Source: Cucumis sativus (lineage: Eukaryota; Streptophyta; Magnoliopsida; Cucurbitales; Cucurbitaceae). Taken from it: DNA of 64,000 nucleotides. The notes under the pieces were generated by a model. That model saw nothing but the letters and a program-made list of their open reading frames with translations, did no database searches and was not told the DNA's origin. Position 1 is the first letter of the stretch; each line of letters begins with the position of its first letter. A program made the position numbers and the translations under genes. Of the stretch, positions 12,200 through 26,700 are shown in pieces. The stretch is taken from the NCBI RefSeq assembly GCF_000004075.3, contig NC_026657.2, forward strand, positions 40,224,732 to 40,288,731, in the 5' to 3' direction.

Positions 12200-12560
12200 A
12201 TTATTAGGTTTGATATATTTGGTACACGATAAATGATTTGACTATCCAAATCTATTAGATATTTTAAAATTACATGATCGTTTAGATTTGTTTACATTTA
12301 CATTTGGCTATCCAAATCTAAACGATTATGTACAAATACCCATTTTCAAGATTCTTTGGATTTAAATTTGTCTACGCTTACATTTTGCTACCCAAATGTA
12401 AAAGGAGTTTCAACATTCTTTGGCTTTAGATTTGTTTACGTTTTACTTTTGCTACCAAAATCTAAATGATTTTTTCAAGATTTTTTACTTCAAGATCGTT
12501 TAGATTTGTCTACGTGATTATTTGTTCATCTTTGCTACATGATTGTTTAGATTTAGTTAC
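12200..12560. repeat. Palindromic 'TTTAGATTTGG' repeat cluster
   Basis: The unit 'gatcgtttagatttg' and its reverse complement 'caaatctaaacgat' alternate at least seven times (for example around 12278, 12313, 12426, 12462, 12496, 12541), separated by 'gctacc', 'gctatcc' or 'tctacg'. The same family reappears at 57350-57715. Each pair could form a hairpin. Confidence 0.65.
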
Positions 12561-13329
12561 ACAATCATTGTACCAATATATATATATAAAAAAATCAAGA
12601 TATTTTATATTTGAAATAACACTTTAAAAAACAATACAATATTTATGATCTGAAAACAAAAATCACGATTTCAAAAAAATTATATAAAAAAATTAAGAAA
12701 AAAAGAAAAAGATAAACCTGAAATATTTATTTAAAAAATGGCGACTTCATAGCCTTTTTTTTATTTTATTATATAGTCCATAAATATTTTGGTATTTATG
12801 TTTAAGTTTAATAATGACTTTAGAAGTTGTGATGTTTGAATTGTTGATGGGATGGATGCCTTATGCTACTAATTAGTTGTTGTTGACGGAGTACAAAGTT
12901 CGAGAAAGATATTTGACATTTGATTAGATTTAATAATTCTTGAGGAGCATATGTTAATAGAGTGTCTTGTAATTATAAACTTAGTACTATTTTTTTTTAT
13001 TATTATTGGGATTCACTTTAAATGGTGTGGTGATAGTTTGAGAAATAATATATTATCACGTGCATGTTGCTTCGATGTTGTTAATTGTTATGTGCACGTT
13101 AAATTGACTTGGTATGTGCACGATAAAGTTCATTTGTGTGCTTATTGAGTAGGTAAAATCTCTCCATTATATATTCTTTTATAACATGTTAATTAACGTT
13201 AATTTCTAACAAATTTATAGGTTTTCGAAGAATCCATAGACCATGAGATCAAGTCAATTTACGGGTTAGTTTGATTAGATTAGGTGACTCATACATGAAT
13301 TTAATTGTTTTACAATTTATGTATTGAAT

Positions 13330-13892
13330 TCTTGTAAAACCTTTACCGACAACAATGTAATTAAAAATTTTATTATCAATGTAAAGATCTTTCTAAACAT
13401 ACGTGGATAATGTTGAATCCTAAATTTTAATTTTCTTTGACAACAGAAAAATGTCGAAATAAGTAAACATATGACAGTAAAATATGTGTTGTGATAAAAA
13501 AAAATAACAATGTTGAAGAAGTGTCGACATGTAAGCATTTATTACATAGGATCAGTGTTGTGAGAATACATTTTTTGGCAACAAAAAGTTAACACATGAC
13601 ACAAAATAAATGTCGTCAAAAAGGAAAAAGTGACATGAATAAACCAATTATCATAGGAAGAACGAGATGCCTTTTTATGTCGAGCTATAGATAACAACGA
13701 TATATTTAAAGCGTCAATACAAGTCTATTATTGACAATATATTAGTGTCGTATATATAAATTTAACGACACTTTTTTCAAAGTGTTATTAAATAGTCTAC
13801 CTTGACAGAGGCTGTATTGACACAAAATATTTGTCGAGAAATTCATTATATCACATATTTTACGTCGTTAAATCCTATTTTTCTAGGAGTAG
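13330..13892. mobile_element. Possible degenerate CACTA-type element end
   Basis: Repeated short motifs 'tgtcg' and 'gacac' in both orientations ('gaagtgtcgacatg', 'atgtcgtcaaaa', 'tttaacgacactttttt', 'tattgacacaaaatatttgtcg') run up to 'cgtcgttaaatcctatttttctaggag'. That boundary resembles the inner part of an En/Spm end, which normally finishes in 'cttgtagtg'. The exact terminus is mutated and no partner end or transposase was found. Confidence 0.35.
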
Positions 13893-14027
13893 AATTAGAG
13901 ATTAGAAGATAAAAAGACGATTTTCGAGATAAAATGTGATTATTTTTAAAAAGATCAATTTATTTATTTAACATGAACTAGAGATTAAATATAAAATGTG
14001 ATTTTTTTCTTAATTTTTTTTAAAACG

Positions 14028-14290
14028 ATAATTATAATGAATGGTAATTTTAGAAATAATAATTAAATATATAACATGTAAAAAAAATTGTAAATATAGC
14101 TAAATATATCATTGATAGACTTTTATCGCTAATAAACTCTTATGATCGATATATTATTGATAGATTAATATTTACAATATGGTCTATCATAGACAAACTT
14201 TGCTTCATTTGCAAATTTTTTAAATTATTGTTATATATTTAATTATTTTGAATCTAATTTCTATACGTGTAATTATCTATTATATCTTGT
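14028..14290. repeat. Foldback MITE-like repeat, copy 1
   Basis: Shares order and wording with 36180-36402 and 38846-39142: 'aataattaaatatataac', 'aattgtaaatatagc', an internal 'atcattgatagac' series in both orientations, then 'catttgcaaattttttaaatt' and 'tatttaattattttgaatctaatt'. The two arms are inverted relative to each other ('ttgtaaatatag' against 'catttgcaaa'). No coding capacity. Confidence 0.6.
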
Positions 14291-17200
14291 AAATATTTGA
14301 AGTGTCTAATTTCATTTCAATTTTGAAGTGTCTTTGGTTTTGATTTAGAAGTTCTCTAATTTATTAGTTGATTGTTGATTTGGGTGATCTTTATTTTTCT
14401 TGTTTACTAATTGTAATTTGTAAGTTCATTGATTTATTATTTTATATCCTTAAATTTTGGATCTTCCTTTACTTCTTCCTTTATAATCTTTTGAATAATT
14501 TGATGCCCTCATGTAAATTTATTTTATTTCAATATTCTTTAGTGCATACAATTTATAAGATTTGTGTTTTTTTCATTATAATATGCTCTTGAACTTTCAA
14601 TTTCGATATCTTTAAAAAAAATTAATTGTAATATATTATATATACATTGATGGGAATTTCAAACTTTGATTTTTATGCTAGGTGTATTTGTGAATTTCAA
14701 AAAATTCAAAAAGTAAAAAAGAGAAAAAAAGGACTAAATTTATAATTTATTTAATCTATTAACTTGAAAGAAGAGCAACCATAATTATAAACACACCTTT
14801 TAAACTATGCAAATTTTAGCATATATATAAATGAGATTAAAAAAAAACCTAAAACATGCATTCGAAATTAAATTAGTGAATTGATAATTGAATCCCTCTT
14901 CCTTTGATCCATTTAACTAAAGAATTAATTGATCCTATGGAAAAAGGAACCATTAATTGAACCCATAATTTATTAATTATTATTCCCCTAATTAATTAGT
15001 AGACTTTAAAAGATTAATTTGTTGGTGATGAATAATAATATATATAATTAGTCATCACCAGTACTATCACTTTAATGCATTCCTAAGAAATTTAGATTCT
15101 CTTTTATGATTTTATATTTTGGTAGATCAAATAGATTTTAAGTATATTGTTTAAAACTTCTATATATTATTCATACACATTGCACATTTTCAATTTAACA
15201 ATTGTTTTTATATATATTTGTTTTGTTTCTTGTATATGCAAATTTATAAACTTTTAAAAATATCAAGTTCAAAATGCAAGATTGTATTAATTTTTTAATA
15301 AATAGAGTAGTTCATGTTAAATTGCATTATTTTTTCTTAATCAATTTTAAAAGGTAGAATATGATATAGTATGATAATTATTAATAATTCAATATTATAC
15401 TGTTTATAGTTTTAATTAACACTTTAATTTAGTTCGCTATTTGGTAATTGTTTCAATTTCTTTAAAAAAAATTGTTTATTAAAAAAAAAAGAATATGGGT
15501 TTGATTTTGTTTTGAATGAACAAACTCTATTTTTTTGAAAGCTTTTTATTTTATTTTCAATTTTCTTTTGTTAATTTTAAAACAAGTTTATAATATGTGA
15601 ACAAGTTAAAATACATATTTTTTAAAAAAAGAATAATTAAGAAAAACAAAAATCTTACTAGAGGCGAGGACGACTCCTTCGTCTTAACTCTTTTACGTGC
15701 TACCTCTTTCTCATGAACTCACTGAACTCAATTAATCTTTGTCTCTCTCTCTTTCTACAACCGAGTCTCGCCACTATTTATGTATCCACACGACGTAGTG
15801 GGTGATTTATCCTTCTTTTATGCCTTTCTAGTTAAGCTTCTTCGCTCATCGATCAAAAACCTTTGGGTTAGAGAGATTTCTGACTTCCTGAACCCCTATT
15901 AGCAACTCCTCCGACTTCATCCTTGAAATTCTTGGAAAGAGTTCGATTCTAAACATTTTTCTAAGTTTCTTCTAAGCCCACATACAAATGGATTAACAAA
16001 CAGATCTTAGTAATTAAAACTATTTTTGTCGTCTCTTAATATATTAGTAATGATATTTCAAAAATAATACAAGTTAAAAAACGAGCTTTAAATTCTCGAT
16101 CGGTATATAAACACATTTAAAAACTAAAAACATGAATGACAACTCTAAATTTTCATCAAATTGTTTGCAGTCAAATTTTTATTTTGAGTTGAATCACCAT
16201 ACATACTCTTATTTTTTCTCAATCTATTTCATAATAGAATGAATCATATCTAATTAATTAATCTGTTGATTCACAAATTATACCTTATTGTTGTTTAGCC
16301 CTTTACTCAAGGTTTGTGAAAACAATTATATATATATATATATATTAATATTCTTTACAACAATTTTTCCTTTAGAAAAGAAAAGAAAAAAATCCCTTTA
16401 ATCTTTGAACATTATTTCTTGATATTCTCTTATTTGTACTCTTGTATTCATTGTTCATTAAGAAAAGAGGGAAAAAAACAGCCAAAAAAATGAGGGATGA
16501 ACTTTGAATTAATTTGTTAATGCAAGTAGTCCCTCCAAGTGTCATCATCTCCCTATTAACGGACATTTATAATGTGACATAATATATCACATACAAAACT
16601 TTGGGTAACTGACTCTCAATTATATATATATATACAATTCAATTCTTTGTACTTTTGTAATTAATTATTATAACCTCTCACATTAAACTACTCTATATGC
16701 AAACTTTTGTCATTAATCGAAATTTCCCTTTTGTTTATTTACATTTATCTCTCCATTTTTATGAAAACATAAAATATCTATATTTTCACCATTTTTTTAC
16801 GTTAAATTACAAGTTTAATCTTTAAATCTTTTAAGTTGGTTTCAATTTAAGTTTCTAAATTTAAAACAATGTGTATTAATTTTTCAATTTTATCTAATAA
16901 CTTACTAAACTTTGCTAACGAAGAAATAAAGATTTTTAAGACTTCGTTAGGTAAACGATTGTTCGTTAGTTTTTAGTTTTTGAAAAATCACTGATTCTAA
17001 CCTTAGATTATTGCTTTATTATTTTTTTTATCAATGTTTTTAAAAACCAAACTAGAATTTAAAAGACTAAGAAAACTAGTTTTTTAAGTTTTTTTTTTTT
17101 TTGCAACTTGGCTAAAAATATGTCCCGTAATATACACACACATACCCACACAAATCTCGTATTTAAGGAACATGCGAATCATGATAAGAAATTGATAGAA

Positions 17201-19070
17201 AATAAGTTTAATTTTCACAAAAAAAAAAAAAAAGTTTTCTAATGGAATTGCAAATTTGAAATTTTGTTTTGATTTTTAGAATTTGGCTAACATTCAACTC
17301 ATTTATTTGAAAAAGATGAAAAGAAAATTATGGTATGCAAATGAGAAGAAAAACAAAAAACTAAAAAATTATCACCTAAATCATAGAATTTGACTTTTTA
17401 AAATATTAAAAAAGTTTTGATCGATAAGAGAGTTAGAATGATGTTCCAAGTTTAAAAAGAAGACATGAATGAATCAATATATAAAATCTAAATGAGAGGA
17501 ATCTCGAGCAAATAATAGTAATGTTAAGAAAAACTTAAAAGAATTGAAAGTTAGTACCTATATGTGGCAACAAGGTGCTCATTCCTTTTCAGTAATTTAA
17601 TTATAAAAATTTCAAAGTTAAACATATTTAGCTTGAAGCATTTTAATTATGTCAAATGACTTCTTGAAAATTTTTCTACGATACTATGTGGGTGAGAACA
17701 GAGCATGCAGAAAGAACCCGTATGTTAGTTTGTAGAAACAACTTTTAGAAATAATGTCGAGGGCCTTCTGTTCTCATATTATGTGTCACTAAAATTTCAA
17801 TCTAACCCCTAAAATGTAGAATTTTTTTAGTATAACAATTGTAGGATGAGAAATCAAAACCATCGCTTATAAATTAGAAAGTCAAGTCAACTACACTCAA
17901 AACTAAGTTCACTTAGGTTTAGGTCTAGTACGTGGAGGGTTTGTAAATGAAAACAATTTATTTAAGAGAAATTGCATTAAATAAAAAAAATTAAAAAAAG
18001 CAACGGATAGCACATCCTTTTTGCATATTACAAATATAAAAAATAATTAGATATATAAGACAGTTATCATAGACTATCATAGGACCATCAACTTTTAATT
18101 TGTTACTTTTACAATTTAGAAAATGTAGTAAAATAATGAGTCATATCATTGTAATGTATTTTTTTTGCTATTTTTGTTTCCTCTTTATTATATTATTATT
18201 TTTTCACTTGCTACCACATCTAAATAATCAAAATAAATTATTTTCTAAACATGAAATGTTAATTAGAATGTCTATTATAGAATTTGAAAATTCCAAAACT
18301 TTGAATGCTATAAAATTCAATGTAAATTTTTTACTATTTTTTTCGTAGAAGGTTGATTAATCATATGTTTACTCAATTAAACTTCTTATGTCTTTGTTCT
18401 CAAAATCATTTTATACGATTATCAAAGGAAAAAAAAATTAATCTCTCTTGACAAAGATAATTAGACCGAAAAATATATAAAAATGATTGCAAAACTATTT
18501 CTCAATTTTCAAACATCAAAATATAAACAAATGTTTTATAAAACTAGAAAAAAAAATGCAGGATGAATAAAAAATAATTGTTAACCTAGTTACTAATTAC
18601 CAAAGGTAAACACTTAACAATAAGATTATTGTATATGACTAAAAAATGAGAGTTAAGACTAACGAACTTATATTTTACTACAAATAATAAAAAGTATATG
18701 TTATGATTTATTTACGTTGAATTATGTGTTTTATGTTGATGAAAACTTAATTAGTTAATAACATAAATCGATTGGTCACACTAATAAAAATAAAGAAAGG
18801 GAAGAATGATATGAATGCACGTAGAGAGTGCATATTAGAGTTGAAATTAATTAAGATAGAGGAAGTGTGTGGTTAATTAAGAATATAATCTCTTTTTGAC
18901 TATTTCCTTAATTCACCAACACACACAATTAATTAAACCACTAATTAATCATCTTTAACAAGGAACTATATGTTATTCAATTTAAAACAATTTATTTTAG
19001 GGTTTCTAATTTGATTGGGACATAGGGTAGGTAAAGACTTTTCTCCCACTTTTCTTTTATTCTTTTAATA

Positions 19071-19072
<2 letters not shown>

Positions 19073-19122
<50 letters not shown>
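19073..19122. repeat. (AT)n microsatellite, about 50 bp
   Basis: An uninterrupted AT dinucleotide run of about 25 units. Shorter AT runs lie near 16328, 24570, 26668 and 28 other places too minor to list. Confidence 0.95.
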
Positions 19123-19125
<3 letters not shown>

Positions 19126-22100
19126 GATTAAACTTGATTAACAACCTTAGGATGATTTCACACTAATCATTGTATCTTATGAATGAATTACATCTTAAGC
19201 ATATATTACATGGTTGAGTCACCCATTATATTCATATTTAAATAATTTCCCATTTTTACAATTAATAACTCTTTGTCACAATGCCAAAGCTAACCTAAGT
19301 TTTCAAATGATATTTATTATATATGTTAAACACAACTAAGACATTTCTGTCATTTGAATTCTCCCCACCCTCTTTATCAAAATAAAACCATATGATCATA
19401 TTTTAGAAACAATACGTTCAAAGAGACTACTTCTCAACACACACTCATAGTTTGATTTTATTCACAATTTAGCAGTTGTTTGATCATATTTTTCGACAAT
19501 TGTGTTATTATTCATTATTCCAAACTTTAGCTAAATATCATTTTTCTTTACCGGTCACACCTTATAATGATTGGTGAAGACTTTTTCAATTAAGAACGTT
19601 TGTCACTTTGTATCGTTAAAACGTTGGACAACTCGAAATTGAATTTGTATTGTCTAGCTTCAACTAATTACTTTTATAATGATTAAGTAAAATTTGTAAC
19701 GAACAAACCATGCATATTCAAATTTTGAAACATGAAAAAGATTTTGATAATTTCTTGTTTGAGAAGGAATTATGTGAACTTTTTTTTTTCTTATTTAATT
19801 ACCTAAAACCAAAAGTGGGGAGAAACGATATTAAAATAAAATCTTGGAGTTAGGTATTGTTTTGACGAAGGGATATGATTCATTGTCAATTTGATTAACA
19901 AATCAATAATTATTTTGAAAAGATTCAAACTATATTGCTTCCTTATCACCATATTCAAGAACACACAATGACAATTCATTTTCTTTTTTAAATTCAATAA
20001 ATTAGTGGTTTTTTTATTTGTTTCTTAATATACTGAAAATGGAGAAAAATTGAGACCACAATTATTAAATAAATAAATAAAGGAAAACGATATTTTAAAT
20101 TAATTTAAAATAATTAAGCATATCATTTTAAAACCAATGGAACTAAATATATATTTTTTTCCAAAATTTATGTGTATATTAATACATTTCATCAAATGTA
20201 TAATTCGTTTAGATATCAACTATATCTATCATAATTGAGTCATTGACTTTAATTTTAAAGTTATAAAAATATATATAATATAATACTTCAAAATCATCTA
20301 CTAGACTACTAAGTATATATATCTATGTCCAAAAACCAATTTTATTTCTTTCCTCTTGATCTTTTATATTAATTTGGTAGGTTATACTCAGTGACACGTT
20401 TATTATGATAAAAATAATATATATAAAAAGAGTAATTGTCTTACCTATATTAAAAACTACTATGTAACTCTAATTGAATTCTCTTATGCATTTTTTAGCT
20501 TTCGTACGAGAGAATAGAGCAAAAGCTTTTAAAGAGTGCTATTAATTGCATAATTGTAACAATTTTTTCTTAATGAAATTATTTATGGTCGGATGACATT
20601 TTTTTGCATTATTCACGTAAATTCTTTCGTATTTTAGTTTTCTTTTACTTTTAACAAAATACTAGCAGTAGATGAGATTAGAAAAAATGACAATTATCTT
20701 AACTAGGTTGATATATCTACCGTGTCCTCGTTATACTAAAAGTATATATAACTATGAGTTAGAAATACAAATTAACAAACCATTCAAGTTTCTTAAATAA
20801 CGATAATTAAAATACCTGGACTAAAATAAAAAATAAAAAAACTCAAAATATAGAATAAAAAATATTTGTGGTATGCAATCACCAACTTTTTTTTCTTCTT
20901 TCTTTTTGGGAAAAGCCAACAGAAATTAATAATACCATTACGTAATTCTTCATTTATTATTGATAAAAAAAAATGAAGAAAAAAACTCAAATCCCAAACC
21001 AATTCATAAATGAAAAGTTGGTGGGAAGTAGAAAATGTCAATCTTAATTAATGGAATCCAACGTCTTTAAGTTTAACAATTTTTATATGCTTCTGTCAAA
21101 AATACAAATATTAATAATAATTTATTTTGTATGTGAAGGATTGAAATATTCATCAACAAATGAAAATATTCAACATTATTTTTACAATAACTTTCACTAG
21201 TAGGTGCACTTAGTTTGAGATGTTCCACCTACTAATCCTTTCCTCCTACTATATTGTTATAAACTATAAAAAATTCTATAACTTACTTTGACACAAAAAT
21301 AAATATAATTAACTTATTTAATGGGTAATATAGTTTGTAAATATTTTAATTTGTTTTATTATTTTAAAAAATATTCTTAATTTCTTATTTAAATTAAAAG
21401 TTTGAATTTAACGTCAACTAATATTTCATATCAATCAATTCAATATTAATATATAGGAAGGACTAATCAACATTTCTAATCCATGAAACATAAAGTTAAA
21501 TGTTAAAAATTGTCATAGATGAAAATATAATAAATAAATAATAAACTTATTAACTCATTAAAAATAATAAATATTTATTTATTAATTTAAATATTTTTAA
21601 TATATATTTTTCGTAAATATATCAATTAAAGGAAATTAATATTTTATCGATATTTTTTTGTAAAATTAGTAGCTAGAGTTGGCGGGGAGAGGGCGGTGGT
21701 AGCCGCCCGACGATATAGCAAAAATGAGATGGAAGACTTTCGATGACGTTTTGGTATTTTAAATCCTAAAAAAAAATATTTTTCTAAAAGTTGATTGTTA
21801 TTAGCTCCTAAACCCTAAATCTCTATTTAACTCATTTTTTCCAAAAAAGCAATTTAGAGGGCAACCTTTTCTGAAAATGATCCTTTTAAAAATATTTAAT
21901 ACTTGAAAAGTTAAACCAAACACACTTATTTTAGTTATTGAATGGTTTACATGTAAAAATTATCAATTTTGCTTTTCTTCGATGTTTAATATACACACGT
22001 TGATGATTGAATTATTCATAAAGTGACACCTTATTTCTAAGAGAGAACCAAAATTATCTTTCCCTTCACGACTCTTACGTCTAAGAATATGTCTTCATTC

Positions 22101-23737
22101 AACATAATTACAAAATAATACAACCATAATTAAAGAAAACAAAAGAAGAAGATAAAAGGGTTAAGAATCACTTTTTATTGTTAGCTTTTTAGACTTCTAC
22201 AAAAGTATGCAGTCTACATTTACATTTGAATTTGCAATAATTTAGTCCTTAAAATTTTCATATTCAACGATTTTAATCTTTATACATGTTTAATGCTGTT
22301 ATAGTTTTATTTTATCGTGAAAACAATCTCATTCAATTTAATTGTCAATTCTTATGTTTTAATGACTTAGTTCTTATAATTTAGAAAACAAAAAGTGAAA
22401 GCTTAATGAATTTCTCAAGATGTATAAAAATTTCATCAAAGTTTTGATAGTAATTTTCATGATAGGAACTTAAGCCGTTACCAATTGTTGAATGTATAAG
22501 GTAGGATTGAAATGAAGTCCTAAGTCATTAGATAGATAACACATCAATTTTTATCTAAATCTTATTCAGTTCATTTGATTTGTATTTAAATCAAAATTTT
22601 AAGGAGTAAATTATTAGACATTTTAGAGACAATTCTAGGAAAGAAAATATGAAAGAAGAATCTTCCAAACAAACCCAAAATTCTTCTTATTTGATGAAAA
22701 AGGGACACCAAAAAGTCTCAAAAGCCTTGAAAACGTTTACACACTAGCTAGTCAAATAAAGCATCATTGATATTGTATAAGGTAATTATATTTTAATATA
22801 AAGTCTCGATCTAAATTAATTAATTTACCAGACGATCAAATCGAATATATAATATTTTAGAAAAATTGGTATGCTTTAAACTATTTATAAATATAACAAA
22901 AATTTTAATTGATGAGATAAATTTTTGTTATATTTTATAAATGGTTACCTTCCCTAAAAAACAAATCATCCCTTTTTGTTGGACATACAATTGTTTCAAT
23001 TAAATATCTAAACTGTTTTATAAGTGAATTAATTTAAACATTTTATTAATATTGCAATTAAAATTGTCTGTGCATTTAATTTTTATACACGCAAGAAATT
23101 AATATTAACTAAACCCTTATAATTGATTGACATTGGTTTAGGATTTAGGGTACTACTAATTGATATGTTAAATTAAAGTTCTTAACATGTGTAGAGTTAG
23201 AAACCGAAAATTGATGCTCTAGGTTTTTGGGTTGTATTTATAAATAAAATCGTGTATTAATAGTTGTATCAACTAACTACTAAACATCTCTAAGTTTATA
23301 AAGTTAAGTAGTAGCTAAATTTAAATAAAGAAAGAATGTAAGAAGAATAAACACACATGATTTTTTAGATGAGGAAAAATAATTTGGAAGTATACTATCC
23401 TTTATCCTAATTAAGGTCAGAGGTTCACATGATTTGGTGTTGTTAAAGTGTTTTTCATTTTTATATTTAAGTGAGATATTTGAATTAAAGTTAATTTTAA
23501 TTAAAAAGAAATCAAAAGAGAATTAATACTAAAGAAATGTGAAAGCAACCATATAGATCGGATCAAGTAGATTTAAATATAAATTAGCCGGAAATTAATT
23601 GTAAAATAATAAGAAGTAAATCAAAACCAAGTCCAAACCAAAACCCACCAACAACAAAAAGAAAAGTATATTAAAAAGGGATATGAAAATGACAAAAAAG
23701 GGAGTTGGTAAAATTAGAAGGCAAAGAGCCAAAGCCA

Positions 23738-23747
23738 TTATATATGC
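23738..23747 (+). promoter_or_regulatory. TATA box of CYP88-like gene A
   Basis: 'ccattatatatgc' lies about 45 bases before the ATG at 23787, implying a very short 5' leader. Motif-based inference. Confidence 0.5.
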
Positions 23748-23786
23748 TTTTGGTTTACACAATCCTTTTTATTCACACATCAACAA

Positions 23787-26700
23787 ATGGAGCACCTTTG
23801 GCTATGGCTCCTCGGAGCTTTGGCAGCTTCTTATACTTTTGTCTTTCTCATTCTCAAAAACCTTAATCAATGGTGGTTCATCACTCGACATGGCCGTCGT
23901 TACAATCTCCCTCCCGGCGATATGGGCTGGCCGCTCATCGGAACACTTCTCTCTTTTCTTCAAGCTTTCCGATCCGGTCGCCCTGATTTATTCATTCATC
24001 AATTTGCCTATAAGTACTACTTCTCTCTCTCACCTTCTGTTCTGTTCTTTCTTATTTTCTTTCCATTTTCGAGTTAAAATTCATAATTTCATTTCTTGTA
24101 CTTTTAGTTTTGATCCCTATACTTCCAAAACGTTCATTTTACTCTTTTAACTTTTGACTCGTTTGGATTAGAGACTTAATCGTTTTTTAGAAAATTGGTC
24201 GAAAATAACAAAATTGAGATAATATTTACAATATATAACAAATTTTTAGATTCTATCAATAATAGACATCGATAGACACTAATATGTTTTTATCCGTAGT
24301 ATTGATAAACAATGATAAAAGTCTAGTTATAGTCTAGCTATTCGTTTCTATTATCAATAGAATTTAAAATTTTTGTTGTAAATTCTTTAATTTATTTGTA
24401 AGCAGAATGGTTAAAACAAACATTTCCAACTGTAGGAAAATGAGAAAAAAAAAGTTAGATGTACAATAATAAATAGTTAGAGGGATCAAAATCCAACAAA
24501 AACTAAAATTAATTAACCAATACAATATTAAATTTTTTTTTTTTTTTTGTCAATTGAATTCCTTTTAATATATATATATATATATATATAAACATTTCAA
24601 TAATTTTAAATCTTGGAATTTTTTTCTTAATAAACAAATGGGAAGTTTAAAAAATGACATCCAACTAAATTTTATATTCTAATATTCATTGATATAAATT
24701 TTAACTTTTATTTTATTTTGTAAATATTTTTAGAATTTTTGTGGTTTGCAATAATTTATTTATATTACTATTTTTCTACGAAGAACAATAGAATAGATTA
24801 AAGTAAAATGATAAATTTTCAGGTATGGGAAGATAGGAATGTACAAGACGTATTTATTCGGAAGCCCAAGCGTGATCGTGACGGCACCGGAAGTATGCCG
24901 GCACGTGCTGATGAACGACGAACAATTTGGCTTCGGTTACTCAAAAGCCACTAGAATTCTCACCGGAGGTAAGGCTCTCAACACCGTCCCCAGGCCGGAG
25001 CACCGCCGTCTACGCCGGCTCATCGCTTCTCTTATCAGCGGCAACGAGGCGTTGTCGCTATACATAGGGCACGTGGAGGGGATTGTGGTGACGTGCTTAG
25101 AAGAGTGGGCGAGCATGAAGAAGCCGGTGGAGTTCTTGTCGGAGATGAAAACGGTGGCATTTAAGGTTTTGTTACACATCTTCATCGGAGCTAATACCGC
25201 GGCTTTTATTGATAGAATGGAGAAGCTCTACAATGACTTCCACTTAGGTTTCATGTCCTCCCCCGTCGATCTCCCCGGAACTACCTTCAGCCGAGCTCTC
25301 AAGGTAAACCTTTGCTATAAAAAATCTGTTACTTGTTACCATATGTGATCAATGACAAATAATAAATGTAACTTATACAAATCACTTTCAAACATGACTG
25401 ATTCAAAAGGTTAGAATTTTTGTAACATATAATTGAGAAACTTAATGCATGATTAATGACACGTAAATATTTTTTGTTCCAATTATTTGAGGAGCACGTC
25501 TTGTATATATTATTATTACTTTTGCTCTACAAGCACATGTCTACCTTTTAGCAGCACATGTCAACTTAATTAAAATGGAGATTTTGTAAGTTTTGTCGAA
25601 TAAAATTAAAAGTAAGTTTTGAATAATTAATACAACTTTTAAGATGAAAGTTTAGATATAAGCTAGAAAATAGTTGAAAGTTAAAAAATGGCTAAGTTTA
25701 CCTTTTATTTTTCATCTTCTTCTGCAATTTTCCTTTTTCTTTTCATTTTCTTCTCGGTTTTTCTACATTTTTTCTTTTATATTATATATATATATATATA
25801 TTAAATCCCTTATTAAAATGTACTCATATTTTATGTCTTCAAATGCTGATATGTTGTCAAAGGAATTTAATATCATGTTTTATTGTTTTTGTTCTTTTTG
25901 TTTTTTAGGTGAAAATTTGGGTCTTGTCCTTCACCTACCATGCTTTATACCTTGATATGCACATATACCCCCAAAGAAAATAATAAAAATAAACAAACAA
26001 ACAAATAAATATACATGAAAAAGACATCACATTCACTTGGTCAAAACTAAAAAAAAAGAGTTATATATATAAAAAAATATTTGTGGTTTTCACAGCCTAT
26101 TATTGGTTCAACCACTTTTCTAGTATATATTTTATATTTATATTGATGAGGGTAATTTGGTTATGTACTAAATTGCAGGCAAGAAATGAGTTGATAAAGA
26201 TATTTGAAAATGTACTAAAAGAGAAGAGGGAAAATTTGAAGAACAAAGTGGCAGAAAATAGAAAAAAAGATATGACTGATTTATTATTAGAAGTAAAAGA
26301 TGAAGATGGTCAAGGCTTGGATGATGCTTGTATTATTGATCTCTTGATTGGATTTTTCTTTGCTGGCCATGAAACTTCTGCTCATAGTATTATGAGAGCC
26401 ATCATGTTTCTCTCTGAAAACCCCGAAACCCTTCAAAAAGCTAAGGTTCGTTTCTATTCCCTACGTTTTCATTGTGATATATTTGCTAATAATTTGAGTT
26501 GATTGCTACAAGTAGAACTACTCCTCCAAATCTAGCTCAACAAGAAATGGAAGAGTATGAAAAACAATTAATATAAAGTATATATTAAACAAACACTTCA
26601 GGACTTGTTCAAACAAACATTAAAAAAATGAGTGAAGTTTTAACATTGAAAGTGACACATTTGAAATATATATATATATATATATATATCTTTACCAATT

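Larger units (their letters stand above)
11460..23680. other. 12-kb gene desert
   Basis: No exon of a recognisable protein was found on either strand. The stretch is very AT-rich with long homopolymer and (AT)n tracts. It contains several repeats listed separately (12200-12560, 13330-13890, 14028-14290, 19073-19122). 15655-15960 is an island of higher G+C with no recognisable product. 18000-18180 resembles 5700-5880 ('cttttaatttgttacttttacaatttagaaaat'). Confidence 0.55.

Noticed and set aside
16372-21041. Several open frames of 60-85 codons in the gene desert
   Set aside because: Composition is dominated by Phe, Leu, Ile, Lys and Asn as expected from AT-rich noise, with no motif, start context or splice pattern.
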